The notes beneath the pieces were generated by a model. The model was not told the origin of the DNA, did not search any database, and saw only the letters and a program-made list of their open reading frames with translations. The position numbers were made by a program, and so were the translations under genes. Below are positions 38,754 to 51,215 of a DNA stretch of 64,000 nt, in pieces. The DNA comes from Takakia lepidozioides (lineage: Eukaryota > Streptophyta > Takakiopsida > Takakiales > Takakiaceae), in the NCBI GenBank assembly GCA_030704615.1, contig CM060733.1, forward strand, positions 32,860,001 to 32,924,000. Reading direction: 5' to 3'. The stretch's first letter is position 1. Every line of letters starts with the position of its first letter.

Positions 38754-40377
38754 TTAGGAAAGAATCTCTTCCGAAGGTTCATGCAGGGATGACTTCTCTG
38801 CCATGAGAGCTACAAACTTCTCTTTGACCAATATCAAGGGATGCTTTTCTCGAATCACATGTTCGTGCCGACGTCCCGGCAGATGGATCCCATCATAGGC
38901 TTCCCTCAAAAACACAGTATCACGTTGCGCCTTTTTGGAAACATAGAAATGCTCAGGGTGTCGAACCACCATGCTTAGGACTTGATTTGAAAACTTGTAT
39001 TCCTTTCGAAAATGAGTGAGATGATCTACCAATAGCCTTTTCTCCAGGGTAAGAGATAATATTTCATGGACTACAAGAACGGCCCGCTTTTCAGATTCTG
39101 CAGATGCGGGATGAAGTTCGCTTGCATCCTCATATGGGGATGGGGCTTTGAGCTCATGGAACTTGTAGATGACCCACTTGTCTTTCCTTGAAAGTCGGTA
39201 TTGCTTTGGCAAATGGATTTCCAGTTTTGGTGGGTTGTTGTTAGCCTCTCCTTCTGCATGTCAATCATGGACTATAAAAATGAGAAGAAAGAAAAAAGGG
39301 GACTTTAAACTTCTACAGAAAGCCTAAACAGAGGGACGGCGAGAGTCACTTTCTAGAGTGAAGTTTGAACACTCTTCCTTTTCTAACAGTGAGTCTGTGC
39401 AAATTCCCTCCCCCTCCCAACCATGCACAACACTCACCAGAAGAAGGCTGTTGCGATAGTTCTTGAGCTCGCCTCTCTGCTGTAGTGACTGCCAGGAGGG
39501 GGTCCCACTCAGTGAGTTTCAAAACTGGTCCTTCCTCCTTGTTGGCCTCTGCCACCACCTGAAAATACTGAGGATATCTGGACAGTAGACCTGTTCTAAA
39601 ATCTTCAGGGAGTCCAATATCTCGAGCTAAATGGGCTAATTTGCCAATTGCGAGCTGCTTAGAAATTGACATCATGAGAAGCTTCCTTACTTTTTCAACC
39701 ACTGATCTCTCCATACTTTCTCGAATTCTCACCTCCTCCTCATAGATTTCCTCAGCTTTGGGGGTGAGTCGACACCGAGGCAGCTCATCGCCTTCCTCTC
39801 CCTCCAGCACTTCGAAGACCCCGGGAAATCTTCTTAGAAACGCACTACAGCGCCTTTTACCGGAGAGCCCAATTTTATCCCTTTCCTTACCGAGATCTTG
39901 CAGAGCAATGGAGCGCTTAGGCTGAGCTACTAGGACCTCTTTGATCTTCATCACGATTTTCACCTTCTTCTCTTTCTCAATAATGTCATCATAATGACGT
40001 TCCTTGATCCGTCGGATCCTCAGGCTGGTCGGACACAGACGATCTACATGCCATTTCTTGCGCGCTGAGGTTTCTTCAAGTGATTCATCTCTTATTCCTT
40101 CGGAAGTAAATGCTCTCAAAAGTTTCAGAAAATGATACTCATATGATGATGCTGTTACCTGTTGTACTTTCAAAGACCTAAGCTTGGGGGATGTGTTGCC
40201 CCAATTGCAGGCATATGTATAAATGCCCCTTTGCTTGATGAGCGACGATACCTCTCCAGCCGTGTCGATCAACCGCTGGTGCAATATTGATGAAGAAGAT
40301 GGAAAAGAGGGAGAGACTTCACGCAGAGCTGCTACTGCAATGCTGCGGGCCCGCCTACAACTCCAACCTAGCACCAT
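38754..40377 (-). CDS. PORR-domain plant organelle RNA-recognition protein
   Basis: Two exons: 39438-40377 (ATG at 40377) and 38754-39253, joined in phase 1 across an intron with a GTGAGT donor. Product about 480 aa. The N-terminus (MVLGWSCRRARSIAVAALRE) is basic and Ser/Ala-rich, fitting an organelle presequence. The PORR domain starts around residue 110, with the block KIVMKIKEVLVAQPKRSIAL, then CSAFLRRFPGVFEVLEG, IGKLAHLARDIGLPEDFRTG, LSRYPQYFQVV and, in exon 2, QVLSMVVRHPEHFYVSKKAQ and HPLILVKEKFVALM. Family members (WTF1, WTF9, RPD1) bind intron RNA and support group II intron splicing in plastids or mitochondria. Which organelle and which introns cannot be told from the sequence. Confidence 0.92.
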
Positions 40378-43356
40378 AGCTGCATTGGCATCTCACAATG
40401 GACAACAACAATGCAAGGACAGGGTTACTAAATGTGATACGAAACCGTGACTTGCCAAGCTTGCTAAAAAACATAATATTCACTCCAGCAGTGATAAAGT
40501 GGCACTTGTAAAATGGAGGAGCACATGTCCAAGAGGAGATACCTCCAGTTATCACCTGGTGTCAGTTTGGTCGTCTCCTCCAAAGTCACTCGCCTGCATT
40601 CAGAATCAAACCGGGTGTCTCCTCATATCAAACATTACTCATATTCCATATTGCAAAGATCATTTTGTTCAGACTGTTGTATCCAGAAGTTGCGAGCAAC
40701 CCAGTTCCCACATATTGCAGGTTGAGCGAAACTGAAGATGACTTCGACATGTGCAAATCCTAATAGTGAAGATTTCATTTACTAGGAAGAAGAATTTCTT
40801 ACACAAAATTTTGAATATGAAGAGTCGAAGTACTCACTGATAACGGGACTAAAGATTCGTGCTGTCCAGTTCTTGCTCACAGATTGCGAGGAATCGATCC
40901 TTGCAATTCCGAAAATCCTCTGGAAATTCTGTCCAGGAGATTACAAAGGAAACACACCTGAAATGGATTAGCGGCAGACCCCCAAACCCTAATAGGCATG
41001 CTGTGGATGGATGGAGGGGCCGTGTGGAATCCTATTCAAATGCTAGCTCGCGAGAGAAAGCATGCAGCTCCCGCCATCGCAATGGCCGCGCTATACTCGT
41101 TAAGCTCGCCCTGCTCTTAGGCTCACAACCCAGTTGCAATGGTGGCCATATACGGGTGTGGGAAGTGATGCTGTTATATCCTGACATACGGAGGAAGATG
41201 GGCTCCCGAGGATCCGGGTGCGTTGTCCGACAATACCTTGGTTTGATCTGGCGCAAATGCTTTGCTCAACTTCCTGAGGAGGGGACTGCCGAACATTCAT
41301 TCTTCAGACATCGGTATCTACGTTCCCCTCCCTTGTTCGTTTTCTGCTGATATAACATAAGTTTCAGAGAATGTGGAGGAGCTGGCTGTTTCCCTTGCAG
41401 AAGAGAGATTGAGAGAAGGAGACTTTGTAACGTCCTGGGGGGGCCCCAAGGGCCTATGGGGTAAAGGCAGAAACTACTTCCGAAAACATCAGGAAGGCAA
41501 AGTGCCTCGTCGTGGCAGTGGGAGGTCCAGAGAGAGAGAGAGAGACATAGGGCTTGTCTTGTCATGACCAGAAAGGATCTGTCAAAACTTGACCAGATCA
41601 GAAAGTGTTTTTTAGAGAAACCAAGACAAAACAGCCTTGCATTGCAAAGCACCATCACCCTTCTCCTAAACCAGAGGCTTGCTCCTGATTTGTTTCACAC
41701 TTCTGGGTGATCGGGGTGGGTGGTGGGGTTTGTCAAAAACCCTCCACCTTTCTTCATAGTGACAGACATCATACTGAACAACATTCGTATTCACTGTACT
41801 GTCACACTGGGATTTCCAGAAAGCCGAAATTCGTGCTTTTTAGCATGTCAATGACCTCCAAGTCAGCCTTAACCTTTACTTAAGCAAACCAGTGCTTTTA
41901 AGTATAGAGATCTCTGCCACCACATAAGTCTGAGCATAGTATTTCTCTACGAGGATAATTCGGTTTCAATGCAGTAGCGTCATTCGAATACTTCCCTGAA
42001 AATCCTTCTCAAAACTGAGACAAAACCAAGTCTTCCACCATAGCCCAAAAGGGGTGTACTTCCATGTTTTAAAACAAAGTAAAGACAGTATAGTGGATAA
42101 GATTATTATACCAAGCCCTTGCTTTTTCTTGATAGATGCCCGAAGAAGTATCAGTACCTATAGAGGTACCAGCACTTTTAGGTGCCCGCAAGTCTGGCCT
42201 CTCGCTTTTTACTTTTGCGACGTGTTTTCATCCCCGGACCAGAAGGTGGTGAAAGGCTTAATTGGTCGTAACGATATTGTGGAAATGCTGCGACAGTAAA
42301 CTATGGCGCCGCTATCTGAAGCCATAAATAAATTGCTTTCACAATGAAACCACTCAGCTGGGCTGTAAACTGAGACTGATCCAAGTCAAGACAGGTCTTC
42401 AGAACCTTCTGGTAACAGATTACTTCCGTAAAATACTTCCCTCAAAGAAACCTGAGGCTGTCGTGAAGCGCTGTACCATTATTCTTAGGCAGTGGCTGCC
42501 TCATGCGACAGGTGATTTGCATTATCTATCCAGTGTACTCTGTAGCAAAACTTACACATACAGCTTAGAAATCCATGAAAAGTGAAGGACCCTCACCAGC
42601 GCCCGTCCCAAAAACCACCACATCCAACAGAATGCGTGTTAGTGAGGATGCGCGAGTTGAGTAGCAGGTCTTCACGCTTGCTATCGCTGTCCAACATGCA
42701 TTTCTAAGCAAGTGAAAGATTGCAAGAGTAATAGTAAAGGTGTGATATTGCACAGAACCTTGAAAGTTTGAGGCAGACCAGTCTGCGACGCAGCACAAAT
42801 CTGTTCACGTAACAAGAAGTAATTGCAAAGCACAGGTAAGGGCTAAGTGTAACTTCCTGTTCGTGTCAACAACTGAGCCAAAGCTTCCCTATAACTGCAT
42901 AGGAAGCTCGACCAGCATAATGAAGGCTAGGTTGCGCTTAAATATTCCTAGCCACAGCCTTGTTGAAAAACTCTTGAAGGCAAAGCTCGGTGAGCTGTGT
43001 GCCTGACACTGTCCTAGTTTCAGGTAGCAGCTTACACAACCTTTGTAAATGAGCACTAAATTGCAGGTTTAGGGTTCTGAAACCCTAAATTTAAACCAGC
43101 ACATGGCAATAAATCCCACAAGGCCCTAGGCCAGGGAATGAATTTTGCAGCAAGTGTCTACTTGTCAATCTAGGACTTACATAGGAAAAAAACACTTTAT
43201 CCCACCTGTTTCAAGATTAATTTTGATGTAATCAGGGCAGACTGTTGGGACATTGAAGTCCAGAGAGTTTTCCTGCATTTTTTCTTGCGTGTGTTTGGTG
43301 TGGTTGGATGAGGATGTTGGGAGACAGCCAGTGATAAAGAGTGCAGGCTTACTTGA
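40378..43356. other. Region between the PORR and CRM genes, no coding gene recognised
   Basis: Contains the PORR promoter on the left and presumably 5' exons or leader of the CRM gene on the right. Open frames such as 40859-41350 (+) and 41266-41658 (-) overlap antisense and show no domains. A short GA repeat lies at 41532-41545. Confidence 0.35.
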
Positions 43357-46300
43357 GTTGGTCCACAAAATTCTCATGGGGCGGATAGCTTGATTGGGGG
43401 ATTGGACAAGGACCTTTGGTGGCAGGCGTGGGAAGGAGACGAAAGGCCTGCAAGGAAGGCTTGGCCAGTGCCTGTGTTTCGCACTTTCTTTGCACATGTC
43501 AGACATTATGGTTCGACCGCAGGGGTGGGTGGGAGATGGATAACAGCATCTGGAGCGGACATGGGACCTCCCCCTTCATTCCCTCTCAGAGATCCATTTG
43601 CTAATGGTGGCATTCGGTTCAAGAGTAATAAAGGCCAAATGAATAAGACCTCAAAGAAGAAGGCCAAGGAGGTGCGGCTTAAGCTCCGACAGCTGAGGAT
43701 GGCGAGCCAGGCTAGGAAGGCCAAAATGTCTCCAGAGGAAACGCTTGTCTGGCGGATTGAAAAGGTCTGTCTTTGTAATACTCTCCCACTGGCCCGTGTG
43801 GGCATCCTGCAGATGTACACTCTCTCTCTCATCTTGATGGTGGGTAGGGGTTTCCCTAGGTCCTAACCTGAAGCAGCTCTCGTATGTGGTCATAAGAGAG
43901 GCTGCCCTATGTGGTTAGAAGTCCTGGCTCTTCTCTTCTCATTTGCAAGGTGAGCTGAAGGAGCAGTCACCTTACTGCTGAACCAAGCAAGGTACTCACC
44001 CTGGCTATATGTGCCTTTGTTTGAGTACTTGGCTCAGATAACAAATGTCAAGCAGTTTAAGCCTAGAATTTTGTGCAAATCATTTATCTACTGGTTTGCA
44101 GACGTGCATAATGGGGCCAGGTGAGGCGGCTTCACTTGCTTTAGAGGTAGACATACTCAAATTCTGAAAAGGAAAGAAAGAGCATAAGGGAAGCATGCTG
44201 CCTCGCTTGGTGTAGAATGGTGTTGAGAATAGACACTGTTGAATACCCTGGACATTGTATCAGAAAATCGATATTGTCGTCAGGCCGCCCGCACATTGGG
44301 CATTGACAATGTACCTTTCCTCTCTGTATCTGTTTATTGTCCAAAGGTAGACTCCCTGCCCTGAGTTTGAATTTCAGCCGAGGATAGGTAAGCCCTTCAG
44401 ATCATCTTTAAGGTCCTCAGCCATGTCACAAACTGGAAACGAGTTCAGGAAAGCTTTATGCCTAACTTCATTAGAGAATGTACTCATGAGACGTTGTTTG
44501 CCATAGCCTTGTGGACATGGATCCCGCACCCAGTTTGGGCAGAACTTTGTTTACAGAGAAAGAGTATGGGTTACTCATGTCAAGACTTGTCCAGTCCTGG
44601 ATCATTTGGATCTAGTCCTGTTTCGTTTAACTGACATCATACATCTGGACAGAATCGAGATCCTTCAAGCATTGACACTAGCTATTACATAAATACCTCA
44701 ATTCCTCCAAAGCTCAGATTTGTGTGCTTACAAATCTTGCAATTGGTTACATAAGCTGCATGCAAGCAAGGCTTTGACCAGAAGGTCCTTCCTTGTTTCC
44801 GCAAGTAGAGTAGAAACCTCCATAGATAAGCCATAGCTCAGCAGTTAGGGGATTGGTTCTTTGAAGCAGTTTTACAAATTCAAAATGCGCCATCTGGGCA
44901 TACTTGACCCCGGGTCATACTGTCAAAGTCAATCCATGTACCCATCTACCTATTTCAAGGTAGGCATGAAGAGCTATAGTGTAGGTTCCCTCTTGTTCCG
45001 CCCAAACTGGGTGCAGGTCTAGAGTCCCAAGGCTACGGGAAACAACGTCTTAGGAGTACATTCTCTCTCTCTCTGCCCCATTGTGGCTCTGGGAGGGTCA
45101 GTTTCCGACGGGGTCGACGGTGAAAGGCTATTGCATCATTTGTGTGTGTCTCTGTTCCCTAATAAATAATTTGTGGAGCCTGTCTCTTGCAGCTGAAGAG
45201 AAAGAAGGCTGTGCATGAAGAGCGTCTGAAGAAGTATGAGTTGCCAGAGTTTCCTGAAGCTGATCCAGATCCAGAATCTCTAACTCCAGAGCAGCTTTAT
45301 GCACTTAAGAAACTTGGATACAAGAACAAGAATTATGTGCCTGTTGGGAGGCGAGGAATTTATGGAGGCACCATTCAGAACATGCATATGCACTGGAAGA
45401 AGCATGAGACTGTGCGGATATGCTGCGACAATTTTCCAAAAGAGAAAATTAAAGAAATGGGTGAGCAGCTAGAGAGGCTGAGCGGAGGTGTTGTGATTGA
45501 CATTCATCAGGCCAGGACTATAATCATGTACCGGGGCAGAAATTACAAGAGGCCCCAGAATGACATACCAGAGGTTTTTAAGAAATTCAATAAGAGAAAG
45601 GTAGTGTCTCCTTTCCTTCTGTATGCAGATTCTAATCTGAAATTTTATTGTGGGAGAGCCATTTTGCGCTGTTTGCTGATGGTTTTTGGTTTTTTGTACT
45701 GTATTGTGACCTCTCTCCTTGATGTAACCAGTCGATCAGCATTTATTATTATGATTCAAATACTAGCCAAATTTGACTGACAGAAGACGGAGTTTGGGAA
45801 ACATGGCACTGGTGTGAGACATACCAAAACTCAACTTCTTGCCATGGCCACACTTGCAGTTTTGATCATACTATCTAGTGTCACATTCAAAGAGAATTCA
45901 CGGATGTGATTTTAATACATTTGATGGTGCAAATGGGATGAGCTAAATGCCGACGAGTTGAACAATGCAACAGCCCAGAACTTATACAGTGTGTGGTTGG
46001 GTGTGATAGGCACTGTTGAAGTCGAAGCATCTGCAAGCAATTGGATCTCTAGATGACAATATTTGCAAATGGGAGAAGGATCTTAGGGTGGTACGTGCAG
46101 ACATGGCCCGTGAGGCAGCTGACAAGGCTCGCTGGGCAGCTCAAGAACCAATTTCCCCCAGTCTTGAACCTGTCCGGCAACCTATATCCCCGGAAGAGTT
46201 TGTAGAATGGGAGAGTGATGAGTTGACTGACACTGAGGATGATTTCACAGAGACTGAGGATGAGTTGCCTGACACTGAGGATGATTTTACAGAGACTGAG

Positions 46301-46393
46301 GATGAGTTCACAGACACCGAGGAGGATGTATCCACTGATGTAGAGGAATTGGTAAAGGAGACTGACTCTGACAAACATCATAGTGCTGGGTGA
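43357..46393 (+). CDS. CRM-domain (YhbY-like) RNA-binding protein, LOH1-like
   Basis: Exons 43357-43764, 45193-45600 and 46010-46393 (TGA), joined in frame by GT-AG introns; the true 5' exon or start is not fixed (first in-frame ATG of this exon near 43558). The N-terminal part ends in a Lys-rich segment (KTSKKKAKEVRLKLRQL) and SPEETLVWRIEK. The second exon encodes one CRM domain: YALKKLGYKNKNYVPVGRRG, then IYGGTIQNMHMHWKKHETVR, GVVIDIHQARTIIMYRGRNY. After KALLKSKHLQAIGSLDDNI comes a strongly acidic tail of repeated D/E-T-E-D-(D/E)-F/L units. CRM proteins derive from a bacterial pre-ribosome factor and act in organelle intron splicing or ribosome assembly. The 1.4-kb first intron is filled with LINE debris. 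Confidence 0.88.
44141..44550 (-). mobile_element. Non-LTR retrotransposon (LINE) 3' fragment in the CRM gene intron
   Basis: On the minus strand, 44550 to 44380 reads CPNWVRDPCPQGYGKQRLMS and NEVRHKAFLNSFPVCDMAED; after a frame change, 44370-44200 reads LKFKLRAGSLPLDNKQIQRG, then CPMCGRPDDNIDFLIQCPGY. The pattern (LK.RTG-like phrase followed by C..CG...(H/F)L..C) is that of the zinc-finger tail after plant LINE reverse transcriptases. Frame changes show it is dead. The upstream motif also occurs at 30560-30645 (-) and, inverted, at 44996-45080 (+). Confidence 0.55.
44990..45130 (+). repeat. Inverted copy of the LINE-associated repeat
   Basis: CCCAAACTGGGTGCAGG...CCAAGGCTACGG...GTCTTAGGAGTACATTCTCTC is the approximate reverse complement of 44480-44550, so the two form an imperfect inverted pair about 500 bp apart in the CRM gene intron. 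The downstream GGGAGGGTCAGTTTCC and GGGGTCGA also match 14655-14685. Confidence 0.5.
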
Positions 46394-47767
46394 CTTTTCA
46401 GTTGTCTCCAGTGGATCCTGAAATTTGTATTGAAATGTGCTTCGCTAGGCAGCAAGGAACTATGTCACAACCTCTCTAGTTTGGTCTTAGGCAGAGGCAA
46501 CCACGCAGCATCCATCAAACATGAGATGTTTTAGAGGGTTTTGCTCACTCAGTTCAAGCTTTAATACTGTGAAGGCCCTAGTTATTCATCAGTTTCTGAC
46601 AGCAATGTTAAGTATTTATGCCCACGGTCCTTACCCGTAAGTAGGATTTAGAAATGAGGGAAGGGGTAACACCATTAATGCACTTCAGTAACGGGGTTGA
46701 TCTTGTCAGTTCAGCATCGTGTATAGGGCTAAAGTCTTGACACGCACATGATTGCGTTAGTTTGGACTAGGTGACCAGTGACAATGGAGTACCCATGAAA
46801 TCATGTTGGGATGTCACAAAGCTGATTTAAGGATTGCAAATGTGAGACTGTCCTGTAGCAATTTCTGGACTAACTCTTCTCTCCTCTAACAGATGAAGGA
46901 TCGGGGCGTTTGTTTTGGATAGTATCATATTGTCTGGGGAAGTTTTTTTTTTTTTTTTTTTTAACTGGCATGAAGACCCAGAAATAAATTAACAAGCAAT
47001 GAAAAAATGACCTTGCGAAAATAGACATGAAAGCTTGCCCCCTAACCAGAGTATAAAGAGTGTGTCCAAAGTCAAAAACAAAACAGAGACAGAGAAGAAG
47101 ATAGAAAAAAGGGAGGTGAACAGTTACCAGCTACCTCTTCAGGCTAAAGTAAGCTGGGCTTTAGATTTGCCTTTACGAAAACTCTTACTATGATGCCAAT
47201 TAGTTTTGGGCTCCTCCCCAGGAGAAGCGGGCGCTAAGGGAGCTCCCAGCAGGCAGGAAGGGAGCTGCTCCCAATTCGGATTGTCTTGCGCACAAGACAC
47301 CACTTTTTCCCTTGGAGATATCAAAGCCAATGAGAAGCTCTGCTCTCCATCTTTCAGCTCATCTACAAAATAAAACCACTTCAGGCTTTGCGAGCTTCAG
47401 TCATCATATTTGACTGAACTCTAGAAATCAACACCTCTGAGGTAAGGCACTTTACTATAAAATTTCAATCCTCCTTGTGACTAATGGAATCTACTTTCAT
47501 CAACCTGAAAATTCATCCATTATTTTCATAAGTTGTTCATTAACATAGATGTTACCTGAGGGAGATGTTACATGGAGAAGGCACATCATGGAAGTGGTTT
47601 AGGAGAGGAGGTGACACTTGGGGAAGGCAGAAGAGGTGCTTAGCCATTTTTGACACTAATGCATAGTCTCATCTTTCTAAGAAAAAGAAGCGAACAAATG
47701 AACATCTAGACTTCCAGATATTCCACAAAATCAAGTAGCCCAAACAGGGGAGCTACTTGTGAGAGCT
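46394..47767. other. CRM gene 3' region and intergenic DNA
   Basis: Presumed 3' UTR at the left. 46945-46962 is a poly-T run. A minus-strand open stretch (47139-47330) has no recognisable domain. No gene supported. Confidence 0.35.
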
Positions 47768-48058
47768 TGTAAAGCCCCATATTTGCTTAGCCTAGAAATG
47801 GCCCGTTTCATCAGAAATGGCCCGTTTCATCCAAAACGGCGATACACATCCATAGTATATTTTTTTGGCGTATAAAGCCCAATGATATCTAGGTTAGGGT
47901 TAGTTTTGGCTGGTGGCTCGATCCTAGCCCTTCAACAAATCTAGGGTAACAAGGCGGCGCCGTGGGCTTTGGCTTGTGATGCCTCGCCACGCGGCGGGCC
48001 ACTAAAGCTAGGGCTTTTGTATAAAGACGATGCCCTGACACAAGGTCAGGGCGGTGTA
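47768..48058 (+). repeat. Truncated gypsy LTR, inverted relative to the adjoining pol
   Basis: Same LTR family as 23361 and 27528, beginning TGTAAAGCC with a duplicated ATGGCCCGTTTCATC segment and the TATAAAGACG core, stopping after GCGGTGTA. It is in plus orientation, whereas the pol sequence that begins immediately at 48059 is on the minus strand. The expected downstream part of the LTR is missing. The join is therefore a rearrangement breakpoint. Confidence 0.85.
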
Positions 48059-51000
48059 CTCGACACGAAATTGAAGCAAATCACCGTGAGGAACTGGTCA
48101 CAAAACTCCTTGCCCTGATCCGTTAGTATCTCCCGATAACACCCATGTCACATAAGGATCTCATTGAAGAAGATCTGAGTTAGTCAAGTAGAAGTCAAGT
48201 AGTCGGTAGCAACACAAAGATAGCTTCGACCCTTTGATGTGAGTGCGAGGGGTCCTACTAAGTCAATGTTAGCACGACAACCTTCACACTTAGAGATGAA
48301 TTCCGTGACGTCTCGTGAATTCCTAGCTAATAGTAAACCTCTTGGATGCGGGCCACAATTTTCTTGATACCAAGGTGACCTGCATACAAGGAACAATAGA
48401 AACGCTCCAATAAAGCATTCAGCTGGCTCCGTGGTGGCACCTCCAAGTAGCATGGGACTCCCCCTCTAGTGAGCTCCTTGAAAAGTTTATCATCCATGAA
48501 ACGGTGAGTAGACACATGATAGAGAATTTGTTTACGCAAGGACTCGGAAAGGCCAGCTGGCGAGCGCCCTGATTGGCATCGCTGGAGTAGCGCAGCATAT
48601 AGCTGATCATCCATGACTGCACTGCACATAAGAGGTAGACAATGGGTTTTAGAGAATGTAGCCTGGAGTGTCTGCACCGATGATCTCCAGCCAGGGATAC
48701 CTTCACCTCATTTGTTACTACTCATGGACAGCCAAATCAGGCCTTGAGGCTCAAGCCAACAGTCACACCGGAGTGCAGCAGCCGAATCACAACAAACGGG
48801 CCTAGGAAAGAGAAGAGCTGAAACACAACAAGGAACTTTCACCAAACTATCCGAATTCTCGCTAAGCGATAGATCCACCACACATACTAACACACGAATA
48901 AATCAACCAGGATCATCAAGAAGGCTAGACCAGCCCCAAGCAGCCAATATGCCATGTAAATCCAAGGCCAAGGGGTGATCATCTGTACAAAGAAGATTGA
49001 GAAGAGGGGCAGGATCACGAGGAGGGGCTGCATCAGCAGCAGCAAGGTCATCCAAGGTGAGCATGGGCCTGCTGACAGGAGGATCAACCCGTGTAGGTGC
49101 ATCAGCATTTGTGTTCTCCTTGCCCTTCTTGTAGAATATATCCATGTCAAATTCCTACAGGTACATAGCTCATCTAGCAAGTCTGTCATGAAGTTCCCTG
49201 GGCTTAACAAGAGCTTTAAGTGGAAGATGATCAGTCTCTACTTCAAACTGGCTACCATGCAAATATTGCCTGAAATGTTTCACACCAAATACTAAGGCTA
49301 GACCCTCCTTGTCAAATATGGAATAGTTCCTTTCATGATGATCAAGACGGCGAGATACATAAGCTATTACATGCTCCTTGCCTCCTACAACTTGACATAA
49401 GATTGCAGAGATGGCAACATCTGATACATCAGTCTGAAGCAAGAAAGGTAATTCAAAGTTGGAAAACATCAGGATGGGAGCTAAACACAAAGCCTTGTGA
49501 AGGGTGTCAAAGGCAGTCTGCTGGGAGAATGTCCATTCAAACCTGGCATCTTTGCACAACACCTTGGTTAGAGGGTGGGCAAGCTTAGCAAAGTTCTCAA
49601 TGAAGCGTCTATAATAAGAAGCCAGACCCAGGAAGGATTTGATACAATGTTTATTCCTGGGAATAGAAAAGCCCCAAACAGACTCAAGCTTTGCAGGATC
49701 AGGAAGCAAACCATCATTGGAGAGGATATGACCAAGAAAGTGTAGCTCAAGCATGAACAGTTAACATTTCTTTGGCTTCACTTTGAGGCGTGCAATACGC
49801 AATTTGTTGAACACACAATGCAGGTCAGTCAAGTAGGTATCAAAACTGGTTGAATACACATTGATATCATCTACATAAATTAAGACACGTTCCCAGCGAA
49901 GATTTCCCAAGACAATGTCCATGAGGCGTTGGAAGGTAGAGGTGGCATTGCACCAAAGGGCATGGTCTCATATTGGTATTTGCCCATGCGACACACAAAT
50001 GAGGTCTTTTCCTTGGTTGCTTCAGTGAGAAGAACTTGCCAAAAACCAGATGCAAGATTAAGAGAGGAGAGAATTGTAGCACCGTGCAATTGATCCAAGG
50101 TCTCATTGATCCTAGGTAGAGGGTAGGCATCCTTTTTAGTGACGTCATTCAGTTTCCTGAAGTCAACACAACAGCGGGTGGTGCGATCTTTCTTTCCAAC
50201 CAGACAATAGAACTAGCCCAAAGAGAAACTGATGGCTCAATCACACTAGCATCAAGCATTTTTTGGACTTCCTCTTGGACTATAGCACGTTCTTTGACAC
50301 TATCTCGGTAAGCAAATTGTTTGATAGGAGGTCCTTCTGTAACAATGTCATGATGAAGGATGGGAGTGCGTCCTAAATCAGTGGACCCCGAGCTGAAGGC
50401 ATCTAGATTTTTTGCAATAAGCATCTCAACTCTCTTTCTTTGCCCTGAGGAGAGGGTGGTACCCAACTTGATTTCAGACAGCACTTTGGTGAAGGTTTTC
50501 TTACCTTCGGGATTGAGATCAGGAACAGGTGGTGGTGCAATTGCAGCAAAGGCAGCAACAGCATCCAAGGGGCCATGTTGTATGCCTATGGCCTCTAGTC
50601 CAAAGCCAGCTTACACCTCTTGATTTCAGCAATGGGTAAGGCAATGATGCGAGCCAGGACCTGCCCTTTCTTAATGGTCACAGAGAAGCGCTCAGGATTA
50701 GCAATTAGAATCTTGACTTCTTGCCTATATCCCCTATCTATAACACCTGTGGTGACTAGGCAATGTTTTAGGGCAGTCAGTCTCCTCCAGCCTTCAACTT
50801 CCAGGAAGTGAGCAGCTGGACAGAGGAAGGTCAGGCTTTGACCACTTTCTGGGTCATGGCAGGGATGGTTATGTTGAGAAGTGCACGAATCAGGGTAGAA
50901 TTCCTTGGAACAGCTATGGGCATCCCTGTTTTACCACTAGTACTAGGAACATGCCATTGATATAAGAGTTGAAGATCAGGCTGAAACTTGTAAAAAATCA

Positions 51001-51083
51001 TTCCAATTGAGGGTGGAAGTGAGAGTTTTGTTGTACCTCTTTGACCATGGCTTGGACTCTGGATAGATTGGCTATAGTAGACC
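48059..51083 (-). mobile_element. Ty3/gypsy element 2, pol part (left of the inserted MULE)
   Basis: Minus-strand pol, read from high to low coordinates: reverse transcriptase ([30 protein letters not shown], and a YVDD catalytic motif near 49880), RNase H (49170-49754: FLGHILSNDGLLPDPAKLE, FLGLASYYRRFIENFAK, LLQTDVSDVAISAILCQVVG, KEGLALVFGVKHFRQYLHGS), then integrase N-terminal remnants (48184-48677: LGIKKIVARIQEVYY). Frames shift several times, so it is not functional. It is closely similar to element 1 but retains the reverse transcriptase. It continues on the other side of the MULE at 62425. Confidence 0.9.
51075..51083. repeat. Target-site duplication of the MULE, left copy
   Basis: TAGTAGACC occurs here and at 62416-62424. 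Nine bases is the usual duplication length for Mutator-like elements. The next two bases (CA) also match at both ends by coincidence. Confidence 0.9.
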
Positions 51084-51215
51084 CAACGACGCAATGGCGT
51101 GAGCGTTGCACGTGAGCGCGCGAGCGTACGCTCACGCAGGAGTGACGTGGCGTGAGCGTACGCTCACGCCAGCTGACGTGGCGTGAGCGTCATGTCAGCA
51201 TGCTGATGTGGCGGT
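51084..51215. repeat. Left TIR and subterminal palindromes of the MULE
   Basis: The TIR is followed by GAGCGTACGCTC-centred palindromes. The one at 51149-51170 is a perfect 22-bp palindrome (half-site GGCGTGAGCGT). Repeated (T)GACGTGGC occurs at about 51143, 51175 and 51223. Such clustered subterminal motifs are typical of transposase-binding regions. Confidence 0.85.

Noticed and set aside
46049-46381. Ser/Val-rich minus-strand open frames (46049-46381, 46141-46374)
   Set aside because: They are the antisense shadow of the acidic repeat tail of the CRM gene.
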